Source of the DNA: Pectinophora gossypiella | Lineage: Eukaryota; Arthropoda; Insecta; Lepidoptera; Gelechiidae | DNA: 64,000 nt | Direction of reading: 5' to 3' | NCBI RefSeq assembly: GCF_024362695.1 | Contig: NW_026063278.1 | Span: forward strand, 124,001 to 188,000 | Made by a program: the position numbers and the translations under genes | Shown: positions 8,847 to 18,800 of the stretch, in pieces | Position numbering within the stretch: the stretch's first letter is position 1 | Layout: each line of letters begins with the position of its first letter | Notes under the pieces: generated by a model | Told to the model about the DNA's origin: nothing | Database searches by the model: none | The model's input: the letters and a program-made list of their open reading frames with translations, nothing else

Positions 8847-9997
8847 GTGGATAATTCGGATCCGGAGCATTATGGCGATGCAAACCAGGCGGGTCCTTCT
8901 GCTGCTCCTGAGGGAGAGCGGAATAGGACCTCGAGCGATACTGATAGCAGTTCTTCATCTTCGGAAGATGAGGAAAGTATCGTATCGCCCCGCCGCCTAA
9001 TAAGAGACCAAAACGTAAGTCCACCAAACATGTTACGACGTGTTCCGACCCTCGTGTCAAAACTTTAATTAATCATGTAAGTTGTTTATCTGAGTATGTG
9101 TCACAAATACCGCAATATTTCCAATCTTTAAACACTAATACAAATGTAGATAACATTTCTCAGCCAGGCCCATCAACTTTTTTACAAAATCCGTGTCTGC
9201 CGGTTTCTAACTGTGTCAGTTTAGGTGGGTTAGGTTTGGAATTTGACCAAAGAAACATTGTGCCATTAGCGGACAAGGACCGACTAGAAGAATTAAAAAG
9301 ACTGCAACAGTTTAATAGTCCAGCTTGGAAAAATATCCGCTATAAAAAATCACTGCAAACTCTTTCAGCAACACCTGGTTTTGTAGGGTTGAAAGTTAAT
9401 GAGGAATTTTGTCATTTTAACAAGAACAAGGATTATTTGGCATCAACAGAGAATCTGTTAGCTGGTTTGTCAAATGCTGTTTTACAACAAAGGGAACTTT
9501 TAAAGATAAGTTTACAAAACTTAGTAGACTGGGCATCGGCCAACCCCAAAGACTTGAACCCTAATTCTTTATTTGAAAAGGTTTCATCTACATTTGGTCC
9601 CGGTTCCCCAAGCTATAACATGTCTGAAACAACGATGCAAATAATCTGTGGTAAGAGATCAGAATGCATCGAGGTATGTCGGGACCGTATCCTTAAGGAA
9701 ATAAAGAACCCAAATGTTAAGACAACCTTAATGAACATTCCTCCAAGTTCAGAGTACCTGTTTAGCCGAGGTAGTTTGCTGCCACTTATTAACTCTCTGG
9801 GGGGAGTGCAGTCTTGGCTGAACACACCTAATTATTTAAAAGAAAAAAGGTTTTCAGAGCAACATACAAATAAAAAAGTCCAGAAGCAACCAAGCAAATT
9901 TAATAAGACAGAACAGAAAAAACAGACTCATAATAACAAGAAAAACCACACCTTTCACCGAAACAGTGGAACAGACTCCAATACTAAGTCAAAATGA
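8847..9997 (+). pseudogene. DIRS 1 gag-like ORF (one frameshift)
   Basis: It starts at ATG 8847 with an acidic Ser-rich N-terminus (DTDSSSSSSEDEES). Near 8985-8995, in a C-rich run, the frame shifts and continues as PPPNKRPKRKS, through SQIPQYFQSL (9098 onward) to the stop at 9997. The C-terminus is Lys/Asn/Gln-rich, fitting a nucleic-acid-binding capsid-like protein of DIRS elements. It overlaps the start of the RT frame by about 30 bp, the usual DIRS arrangement. No zinc knuckle is visible, which is normal for this group. Confidence 0.7.
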
Positions 9998-10840
9998 CTA
10001 TCTGTTGAGGGCATTCAGAGGGGGTTGCCTGAGGGAACATTTAGCAGACTGGGAACAATTAGGTGCCCAACAATACATCCTGACAACCATTGCGCGGTGT
10101 CGGATACCTTTCAAAGACGAGCCCCCTCTACATTACCCTCACAGAAAAATTATAAAGAATTTTTCAACAAAAATATCCCCGGAGATGACATCAATGATAA
10201 ACGATCTGAAGGAGAAGGGGGTATTAGAACAACCACCCATTCTAAATTCCGGGTTTCATTCGAGGATGTTTTTAGTCAAAAAGTCTGATGGAGGCACTCG
10301 GCCAATATTCGACCTCAGGGGTCTCAATGCCCACATATATACAAAACATTTCCACCTAATAATGCAAACACATGTGAGAGACTTCTTACAGACCGGAGAC
10401 TGGTTAACAAAGATAGACCTTCAAAATGCATATTTTCATATACCAATCTCGGAATCGCACAGGCGCTTCCTACGAGTCATTTACAACCAGGAAGTACTCC
10501 AATTAATTTCTCTACCGTTTGGCCTGTCATCGGCCCCCCGCACTTTTGCGGCCGTTACAAATTGGGTTGCGGAGATTCTTCGTGCCCATGGCATCTGTCT
10601 GTTGGTGTATCTAGACGACTTCCTGTTAGTACAACAAGACCGCTCCAAATTAGTCTGTCAGGTTGCGGAAACACTGAAGACTTTGGAAGCACTGGGGTGG
10701 CATGTCAATCACCAAAAATCTGTTCTCGAACCCACCCAGGAGTTAGAGTACCTGGGGCTCTTATGGAACACCCAATTAAATACCCTGTCACTACCCTCAA
10801 AGAAAGTTACGAAGCTAAGGGAGTGCAGTCTCGATGCTCC
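9966..10840 (+). pseudogene. DIRS 1 reverse transcriptase
   Basis: The open frame carries clear RT blocks: LKEKGVLEQPP, FLVKKSDGGTRPIFDLRGLN, WLTKIDLQNAYFHIPI, SLPFGLSSAPRTFA and the catalytic VYLDDFLLV at about 10605. Then come HVNHQKSVLEPTQELEYLGL and LPSKKVTKLRE. The frame has no ATG at its start and overlaps gag, suggesting expression by overlap or from a spliced message. Between about 10830 and 10925 several indels break it: a displaced LREAQCLLGLLNFA block is readable only in another frame. Confidence 0.85.
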
Positions 10841-10922
10841 TAAGCAGAAGAAGGTGTTCTCTGCGGGAAGCTCAATGCCTTTTGGGATTACTAAATTTCG
10901 CAAATTAATAAAAAAAAGAATT

Positions 10923-11676
10923 GCCCCCTCACGTACTCCAAGATTTAAGTTGGTGTCTAGCTGCAATCAATCACAGCTCAACGCTACTGCACAAGCCAAA
11001 AGTAACCCACTTTCTAACCACCGACGCAGCGGATGCGGGGTGGGGAGCACATTTAAACGAACTCTTCCTGACGGGGAAGTGGATTTCAGATCAAATGAAA
11101 TGGCACTCAAACATGAAGGAAATGTATGCAGTGTATGGTGCTATAGAACACCAACGTGCAATCCTTCAGAATGCTCATGTCCTGATTCAATCGGACAATC
11201 GGACGTTAGTAGCCTACATAAGAAACGAGGGGGGCACACACTCACAGGGGATGCTTGATCTAACTACCAGGCTCCTGGAGCTAACCGAGCAGCTGAATCT
11301 GACGCTGTCGGCTTCCTACCTCCCGGGGAGTTTAAACGGAATAGCGGACCGCCTGTCAAGGGGTCGGCCATTACCGGAATGGCACCTACTACGCCCGGCC
11401 GCGGAGGCCATATTCAAAAAGTGGGGCGTCCCAGACGTCGACTTCTTCGCGTCCAGAGAAACCGCCGTAGTAAAAAAATATGTGTCCCTAGACTCGAGAG
11501 ATTGCTCGGCAATTTTTTGCGATGCCTTCAGTCAAGAATGGGTCGTCCAGCTGGGCTGGCTATTTCCACCACCCAATCTCATACCGCGGGTGCTAGCTCA
11601 TCTCAACAATGCGAGCGGGACGTTCATCCTGATAGCCCCGAATTGGAATCAGTGCTTTTGGCTACCGGACCTTTAG
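10923..11676 (+). pseudogene. DIRS 1 RNase H and C-terminal domain
   Basis: It resumes after the indels in frame +1. FLTTDAADAGWGAH (first Asp), MKEMYAVYGAI (Glu), IQSDNRTLVAYI (Asp) and NGIADRLSRG (terminal Asp) give the DEDD RNase H pattern. This is followed by the DIRS-specific segment VPDVDFFASRE and FPPPNLIPRVLAHL, ending LIAPNWNQCFWLPDL. A stop at 11674-11676 ends it close to the start of the recombinase frame. Confidence 0.8.
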
Positions 11677-11771
11677 GCGAGAGCCCTAGAAGAGCCAATT
11701 CCTATACCGAACCTGCGGAAGGTTCTGATAGACTGGACTACAAAAACTGTTCCACCACAAATATACAATTT

Positions 11772-12769
11772 ATGTCTGCAGGCGTGGAAAATTGGGGGTG
11801 GGCTGATAGGATCGCGCATTGGAGCCACGAAGAACAACAGCTCTTGAAAAGTAGTTGGCGGACATCTACTCTTACTACTTACAGCGCTCCTATTAAGAGA
11901 TGGATTTCGTGGTGCGAATCTAATAGCATTAATCACAAGAATCCACATGGAAATGACATTGCAAGATTCTTAGCCAACCTGTACATAAAGGAAAACTTGG
12001 CTTATAGCACCATATTGCTACATAAATCTGCAAATTTGACATATTGTGCATCATCCGGAGAACATCTGACAAAAAAAATTCTAGTTCACCAAGTGTTAAA
12101 AGCCATATCACAAGCGAAACCAAGACCCTAAAAGCCACCAATACAATATGGGATACAAAATTGTTATTTGATTGGTTAAGAACAACTCCGAGTACAGGTT
12201 CACTTTTTGACATTTCCAGAGGAACAGCATTGATTCTTCTATTAGCATCAGGACGTAGATTACATGATTTGACACTTCTTCAAGTTACTGATGAGAGTTG
12301 TATTCAACAAGATGATGAAATCATTTTGTGGCCAATGTTTGGTTCCAAAACAGATTCAGCTTCTCATCGTCAGTCAGGTTGGCGACCATATGCACACACT
12401 GATGTGAAGGTTTGTCCTGTAAGACATATTAAACAACTTATCCAAGCCTCTAACTCTAGACGTTCAAAAGGAGGAAATCCTTTAAGTCTATTTATCTCGG
12501 GTACTGGTGTAGTAAAACCAGCTACTAGGACCATAATAGCAGGATGGATACGGACCATTTTTAGAGAGGCTCATATAGATGCTTCACCTGGAAGTATAAG
12601 ATCAGCTGTAGCTTCAAGAGGCTGGTTAGAGAATAGACCCGTAGAAGAAATTCTCCGCAGAGGGAATTGGAAGAGTATTGAAACTTTCAGTAAATATTAT
12701 TGTAGGCAGATTGAAAGAACTGAAGCTAAAAGTGCTGATTTGTTGGTTTCTAATTTTACAAATGCCTAA
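11772..12769 (+). pseudogene. DIRS 1 tyrosine recombinase (one frameshift)
   Basis: The likely start is ATG 11772 (MSAGVENWGW), followed by a SAM-like N-terminal domain (STLTTYSAPIKRWISWC). A frameshift near 12125 moves the rest to frame +2. The catalytic part shows LLLASGRRLHDLTLL (first Arg), GSIRSAVASRGW (second Arg), RRGNWKSIETFSKYY (Trp and the catalytic Tyr) and RQI. The usual HxxR box reads G-S-I-R, so the histidine is absent. This lineage clearly differs from the two other recombinases in the window, which have AHSTRHA. Its role would be site-specific integration of the circular DNA copy; this copy is inactive. Confidence 0.8.
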
Positions 12770-12851
12770 GAATTTTTAGATTCAATTTTTAAATAACTTA
12801 GGAAGAATTTTAGATACTTTTCGTTTTATTTGTTTAATATTGATTTGTTTA

Positions 12852-12970
12852 TCTATACTTATAATAAATCTGTAGAGAGGTCAATTCTGTACATTAAATA
12901 TTTTTTCAAAATAACTATCAGGGGGTGATAAGTGGTCAATACTGATGCCAAAAATGCAATCAGTAAAATT

Positions 12971-13003
<33 letters not shown>

Positions 13004-15223
13004 ATGTTCCTTATAGAAACAAAAACTACTGGACGGATTTTAATGAAACTTGGTACAATTATTCTTCACACTCCTGGACAGGTTATAGTATACTTTTCAT
13101 CACGCTACAATCAATAGGAGCAGAGTAGTGAAGGGAAATTCTTTTGTATGAAAAATCTAAACCACTCAAGTTAGACGTTTGAAATTTGGCATGCAGGTAC
13201 CTTAGATACCGTAGAGGTATAGTAAGAAAGGAATTCCCGAAAATCCTACGGGAACGGGAATTAGCGGGAAAATCCTTTTGTATGAAAAATCTAAACCACT
13301 CAAGTTAGACAATTGAAATTTGGCATGCAGGTACCTTAGATACCGTAGAGGTGTACTAAGAAAGGAATTCCCGAAATTCCCACGAGAACGGGAATTAGCG
13401 GGAAAATCCTTTTGTATGAAAAATCTAAACCACTCAAGTTAGACAATTGAAATTTGGCATGCAGGTACCTTAAGTACCGTAGAGGTGCACTAAGAAAGGA
13501 ATTCCCAAAATTCTCACGGGAACGGGAATTAGCGGGAAAATCCTTTTGTATGAAAAATCTAAACCACTCAAGCTAGACCTTTGAAATTTGTCATGCAGGT
13601 ACCTTAGGTACCGTGGAGGTGCACTAAGAAAGGAATTCCCGAAATTCCCACGGGAACGCGAATTAACGGGAAAATCCTTTTGTATGAAAAATCTAAACCA
13701 CTCAAGTTAGACGTTTGAAATTTGGCATGCAGGTACTTTAGTAAACTTAAAGCTTAGTTGCAACAGGATATTACAAAATTCCCACGGGAACGGTAGTTAG
13801 CGGGAAAATCCTTTTGTATGAAAAATCTAAACCACTCAAGTTAGACAATTGAAATTTGGCATGCAAGTACCTTAAGTACCGTAGAGGTGCACTAAGAAAG
13901 GAATTCCCAAAATTCTCACGGGAACGGGAATTAGCGGGAAAATCCTTTTGTATGAAAAATCTAAACCACTCAAGTTAGACAATTGAAATTTGGCATGCAA
14001 GTACCTTAAGTACCGTAGAGGTGCACTAAGAAAGGAATTCCCAAAATTCTCACGGGAACGGGAATTAGCGGGAAAATCCTTTTGTATGAAAAATCTAAAC
14101 CACTCAAGTTAGACGTTTGAAATTTGGCATGCAGATACCTTAAGTACCGTAGTGGTGCACTAAGAAAGGAATTCCCGAAATTCCCACGAGAACGGGAATT
14201 AGCGGGAAAATCCTTTTGTATGAAAAATCTAAACCACTCAAGTTAGACCTTTGAAATTTGTCATGCAGGTACCTTAGGTACCGTGGAGGTGCACTAAGAA
14301 AGGAATTCCCAAATTCCCACGGGAACGCGAATTAACGGGAAAATCCTTTTGTATGAAAAATCTAAACCACTCAAGTTAGACGTTTGAAATTTGGCATGCA
14401 GGTACTTTAGTAAACTTAAAGCTTAGTTGCAACAGGATATTACAAAATTCCCACGGGAACGGTAGTTAGCGGGAAAAAACATTTGTATGAAAAAAACAAA
14501 TCTAAATAAAAGGAGAAACTGACTGACTCAGTGACTGACATATATCAACGCATAGCCTGAACGGCTAAACGTAGGCATTTGAAATTTGGAAGGGACATAG
14601 CTTAGGTACCGTAGAGGTGCACTAAGAAAGGAATTCCCGGAATTCCCACGGGAACGGAAATTAGCGGGAAAATCTTTTTGTATGAAAAATCTAAACCGCT
14701 TAAGTTAGACGCTTGAAATTTGGCATGCAGGTACCTTAGTTAACTTAAAGCTTAGTTGCAACAGGATATTGCAAAATTCCCACGGAAACGGGAGTTAGTG
14801 GGAAAAAAACATTTGTATGAAAAAATCGAAACCGCGTAAGATAGATATTTTCAATTCAATTAAATTATTTATTGCATTCCATGTAGTACAATAGGGTGTT
14901 ACATAGGCATAGGAACTAAAACATGGACCCTATAGGGCACAGCAACGTTGAAGGGAAGAGAGGAAGTGTGTATTAAAATTAAAACTCAATGAACAATCAA
15001 TTTAAAAAAAAAACAATTCAATCAATTGATTCAATCTAGCACGCATGTATACCTTAGTAAATATAAAGTTTATTTTTGGCTGTATTTTGAAAAATGGGAG
15101 TTATTGGGAAAAAAAAATGTACTTATGAAAAAATCTAAACTGCATAAGTATGCACTCCCACACACACAAAGATCTCTCTCTTATATAACACGCCACGCGG
15201 ACGAAGTCGCGGGCAAAAGCTAG
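12852..15223 (+). mobile_element. non-autonomous Helitron, copy 1
   Basis: Its 5' end is TCTATACTTATAATAAATC. Its 3' end is a short hairpin (CGCGGACGAAGTCGCG) followed by GGCAAAAGCTAG, and it is inserted between A (12851) and T (15224). These are Helitron hallmarks: 5' TC, 3' hairpin plus CTAG, and A|T target with no duplication. The interior has a (GTCT)n run near 12974-13002, a block of 134-bp tandem repeats, and no Rep/helicase gene. A second copy, nearly the same length and sequence, lies in the opposite orientation at 30725-33112. Confidence 0.85.
13132..14470 (+). repeat. 134-bp tandem repeat inside Helitron copy 1
   Basis: The phrase GGGAAAATCCTTTTGTATG recurs at 13266, 13400, 13534, 13668, 13802, 13936, 14070, 14204 and 14337, a constant 134-bp step (133 once). 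Each unit also contains TTGAAATTTGGCATGCAGG and GCACTAAGAAAGGAATTCCC. Diverged partial units continue to about 14830. Confidence 0.9.
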
Positions 15224-15356
15224 TTTTGAATATGTTTAAGACATGCTTCTTAAATGTTTATTTTCTTAACATAAAGTTTCTGATTATGTTAAAGTGTATT
15301 TTCTTATAGATCACATAGCGTTTGTTTTAATCACCAGCAGATAACAAACAGGTCTT

Positions 15357-15451
15357 CACCTAAACGCTGTGTGTTTTAGGAAAACACATAATATAAATGT
15401 TTTGCATTACAACAAAACAGTTATTATGTGTTGAATAAAACACACAGTGTT
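15357..15451 (+). repeat. internal complementary region of DIRS 1
   Basis: The first part (CACCTAAACGCTGTGTGTTT onward) is the reverse complement of the left end of the element (8505-8543). The second part (AAATGTTTTGCATTACAACA onward) is the reverse complement of the right end (about 15637-15698), with two mismatches seen. In DIRS-1 of Dictyostelium the equivalent region templates the join of the two ends in the circular intermediate. Confidence 0.85.
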
Positions 15452-15481
15452 GCATCAAGGTACTTGCTGATGGCGAAGACA

Positions 15482-15698
15482 CTATGAAGTACGTCATAGA
15501 TGACGTCCCAATCGCATGCAAACTGGCGCCCTCTGGTGACAGTAGAAAGAAGCTTACGGTAAACCATAGAGATTCAGGTATGTTTTCTTAAATTATTTAT
15601 GGTTTCAAGGCTATTCACAGACTGCTTATTCACCTAAACGCTGTGTGTTTTATTCAACACATAATAACTGTTTTGTTGTAATACAAAACATTTATATT
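15482..15698 (+). repeat. right inverted terminal repeat and extension of DIRS 1
   Basis: The reverse complement of the left repeat starts CTATGAAGTACGTCATAG at 15482. A right-end extension beyond the matched repeat, to about 15698, pairs with the second half of the internal complementary region. Confidence 0.85.
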
Positions 15699-16185
15699 TT
15701 TAGTTGTATCAGTGCATTTGAAGTTGACGGAACGCAAGCTTATTTATTGTTGGTGACTATTTAATTAGACAGGTATGTCATATTCGTACCTATTGTCACG
15801 AGTTCACAACCAGTCATTTTAAACCAAAACACGTCGTTTTAAAAGACGAACTAGGTAAAGGTTAAGGCTACGAGTAGATACCTATGTCATCAAAATCTTT
15901 TTAAAAATAGAACGAGAAGTAGTTACCTATCAACTTAGATACCTAATTGAATTATACCTACTTATTAAAACTTTCTACTGTTCTTATAGTAAATGCATGG
16001 GTGTTTAATGTCTAATGTCTAATGAGTGTTTAATGATTAATGTCAAAATTGTATTTATTCATAAGGTCGACGAACCTTTTTTTAACAACTAACTCAACCA
16101 AATTTATTTACTACCTATTTATAGAATCTTACTCACTAAATTCGTTCGTTATTGTTCACAGGTTACAGCTTAAGAATATTTAATA
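15699..16185 (+). other. upstream region of DUF4806 gene; no coding frame
   Basis: AT-rich. TTGTTCACAG|GTTACAGC just before 16162 has the form of a splice acceptor ending 24 bp before the DUF4806 start codon, so the 5' UTR may be spliced. Confidence 0.35.
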
Positions 16186-17905
16186 ATGCCTTTCAAAATT
16201 GTACAAACTCGTGAAAATAATCGCAGTGTACTGACAGTCGTTCCAAGTAATTGGGAGAAGGACGGAGTACTGTATTGGCCTCGAAAATTAAGTGACAATA
16301 AACAGATCCACAATGAAAACTCTACGCCAAGAACTGATTGGAAACCAATGAGTTACAGAACTAAGAGGGTTATGCATTCTCTAGAGGAAGCAAATGCCGA
16401 AGTAGAACGCATGGCACAGATTTCAGACACAGAAAATGAGTTCGACAGTCCAACACCAACACCACGACCCAGAAACAAAATGGGCACCCACGTTCTAGAA
16501 GCAGTGGATTTGAATGACCAAATAGCTGATTTAAATTATGTAAGTGTCTGCAAAATAATTTGAATACACCTTTTCTTTTTTATCTTTTTATCCGAAGAAA
16601 AGAGGTTTTACAGCGGGTTTTTGCGACATCGTAATGAATATTGAGGGGGATGATTAGAGCATGATTCTGAGTTAATATTAATCGGAACTTTTAAAATTAT
16701 CATCTCTCACTTCTCAAAATTCACGGTTTTTTTTGGATTATTGATTTTTAATACTTTTGCGATGGAAAATTTCACTTGATACTACCTGAGAATAATGAGT
16801 TAAATCATATCTCTCAGTATTTGTTACAATGTCACTTAGCCATACGAGTATGTATGGGTGTTCGTGACACCGTAACAAATACTGAGGGGGGTGATTCAGA
16901 CTGAGAGTTATAGTCTGATTCATGCAATAAATAATATGAGTATGAGTATGAAAGTGAAGAGATAGCCGTGGTCGTATGCCTTTGAGAACCATGTGTTTTT
17001 GTTACAGGTTGATCATAGAAGTGAACCATCTTGTGCAAAGGCGTCGTCTGCAAGTTTCTTCCAATCTTCAGATCACAAGCGTTCTATTCAAAAGAAGATA
17101 ATTAATAGTGACTCTGCTCAACTAACTCGCACAGATTCACCCTCTGGGACGACCTCATATTTAATTTCTATAGCGGAATCCCAGTCCAAACATAGAATTT
17201 CTTCTGCTTTTACGCCTGTTTCAAATTATATTTCCCCAGCTACTTCCGGTTCCTTAAGTAGTATAACACCTGTCAATTTTGAGCCTCAAGTCATACATGA
17301 TAATGAACCAATTCTGATCACTTTTCCGAGCCAAAAAGGTTTCTCTGAGGGTACTGCAGCTTCTTCTTGTAATAGAGATATTTTAGGATCAAACGAGCAA
17401 AATAGTGTTGTCGTCCCTAACAATTTGTTGATGGAAATCAAACAAAAACTTGCGGTACTTCAAGCAACAGTTGACTCTTTATTTGTACATGTCCTAAACC
17501 AATCAAAGACTGCACCATTAAATAATACTGTTTCGAATGAATATGCTGTCATTAAACCTGCAAGCAGTCGCCAGGAGCTTGAAAAACTTGAAGATTTTTT
17601 GAAAAATGAATGCAACTTTCCGTCGACCGTATCTGCCATGAATTTTATATGTGGTACATCAGGAAAATCAAAAGGATTGGATTCTTGCTACAAATTGATT
17701 GATTACTTTTTTACTCGGGATCTGCTTCTGTTTTGTTCATGGACTGGAAATTCACGTCAAAATGATAAAATACCTCTCAAATATTATTATAACACTAGGA
17801 AATGTTTTCTATTTTTTTAGTAAGAAAAGCAGACAGTGACTTTTCAGAGCAAGAATGTGATAATTTTTTTTAAAACTATAATCAAAAACGCGAAGCAGAT
17901 AATGA
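16186..17905 (+). pseudogene. DUF4806-type gene, two exons, 3' end frameshifted
   Basis: Exon 1 is 16186-16539 (118 codons, MPFKIVQTRENN..., VVPSNWEKDGVLYWPRK). Its donor TAT|GTAAGT and the acceptor TTGTTACAG|GTTGAT at 17007/17008 join in phase 0. Exon 2 opens VDHRSEPSCAK, runs through a Ser/Thr-rich linker and a short coiled-coil-like stretch (LLMEIKQKLAVLQATVDSLF), then a DUF4806-like domain: YAVIKPASSRQELEKLEDFL, GTSGKSKGLDSCYKLIDYF, LFCSWTGNSRQNDKIPLKYY. The domain's last helix is still readable (ADSDFSEQECDNFF, then KTIIKNAKQ) but lies in shifted frames after homopolymer runs near 17805-17820 and 17867-17875. DUF4806 proteins are common in insects and have no known function. The breaks could be real or sequencing errors in T runs. 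Confidence 0.65.
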
Positions 17906-17913
17906 ATCCAAAA

Positions 17914-18153
17914 ATTATGTCAGCAACAAAGCATAGGGCAAAGAAAACCGGCGCTGATGAAGTACAACCAGGATCCTCGCAAGAAAACATTAATGAAGAA
18001 AGACAACAAGAAGCTAATGTAGAACAAAATGAAAATCGAGAAGAAAGCCAATTAGGTGAAGAGAGAAGTGCTGCAGATAGTGCCAGTGTAGAACAGATAG
18101 AAAGGAGTGTCAACAACCAAGAAGAGATGGATGCTATTCAAGAACCCAAATAA
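17914..18153 (+). CDS. short acidic Glu/Gln-rich frame, possibly LINE ORF1 remnant
   Basis: From MSATKHRAKKTGADEV to the stop at 18153 the frame is Glu/Gln/Asn/Ser-rich (ENINEERQQEANVEQNENRE). It lies about 100 bp before the first readable endonuclease of the LINE below. An acidic tail or start of that element's ORF1 is a reasonable guess, with most of ORF1 deleted. No domain is recognisable. Confidence 0.35.
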   Translation: MMSATKHRAKKTGADEVQPGSSQENINEERQQEANVEQNENREESQLGEERSAADSASVEQIERSVNNQEEMDAIQEPK

Positions 18154-18259
18154 TGTAGGATAATATGTTTACATCGAACTGGGGGGTTAAAAAGACCACA
18201 TCAAAGAAATTCATCTATCAAGCAATATTGCTATTTGATATTTGTGTTTATGTTGTTAA

Positions 18260-18800
18260 CATTCAACGGTTTAAAGATTTATTATCAAAATGTTTCGGGC
18301 ATGTAAACTAAGTTAAATGATTTATATTGTAAAATCGCTTGTAGTGATTATGATATCATAATAATTACAGAGACTTGGCTTGTTAGCAGTATTTTTGATT
18401 CTGAGGTAGCGGATGGGCGATATGTACTTTACAGACGCGACCGTACAATTACTTCATTCAATAACAAAGAAAGTGGTGGTGGTGTTCTTATAGCGGTCTC
18501 TGCCAAATACAGATCAAGAAGGTTAACTAACTATGAGACTGAATGTGATGATCTATGGGTCAAAGTATTTGTACCATTTGATGGCCGGACCGATGAATTT
18601 TGTATTTGTGGAGTATACCTACCTTCCCCGATTCAATATATCTTATTGGAACATTTTATTGATAACTGTAACAGAACATTGGAAGATGTGGACAAGTTCA
18701 TCATTATGGGAGATTTCAACGTTAAGACTATTACTATTGGCTCGATGATGATGGTACAATAATTGCATCACCCCAGAATATCAACAGTAATGTTGAACGA
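18260..18800 (+). pseudogene. LINE AP-endonuclease domain (stop and frameshift)
   Basis: It reads YYQNVSG, then a TAA stop at 18304-18306, KLNDLYCKI, IIITETWL, RYVLYRRDRT, GGGVLIAVS, ICGVYLPSP and the catalytic MGDFNV near 18706-18723. Just after GDFN the frame shifts. The right reading continues two lines later as DDDGTIIASPQNINSN and joins the long RT frame at 18801. It is homologous to the endonuclease at the left edge of the window. With both lesions it cannot make an intact endonuclease. Confidence 0.75.

Larger units (their letters stand above)
8505..15698 (+). mobile_element. DIRS-type retrotransposon no. 1 (complete ends, decayed genes, Helitron inside)
   Basis: DIRS elements make a circular DNA intermediate and integrate with a tyrosine recombinase instead of an integrase. 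The element has inverted terminal repeats (about 8511-8691 and 15482-15663) and genes in the order gag, RT/RNase H, recombinase. An internal complementary region (15357-15451) has a first half that is the reverse complement of the left end and a second half that is the reverse complement of the right end. That arrangement fixes the ends at a shared ATATT: 8505 on the left and about 15694-15698 on the right. No target duplication is expected or seen. A 2.37-kb Helitron sits between the recombinase and the internal complementary region. Several frameshifts make it a dead copy. Confidence 0.85.

Noticed and set aside
12932..13117. CLSVCLSVC-rich ORF and its reversed copy at 32835-33032
   Set aside because: Translation of the (GTCT)n microsatellite near the Helitron 5' end.
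15026..15223. 65-codon ORF MIQSSTHVYLSKYKV and its reversed copy near 30725
   Set aside because: It lies in the AT-rich 3' part of both Helitrons with no domain; it is duplicated because the Helitron is.
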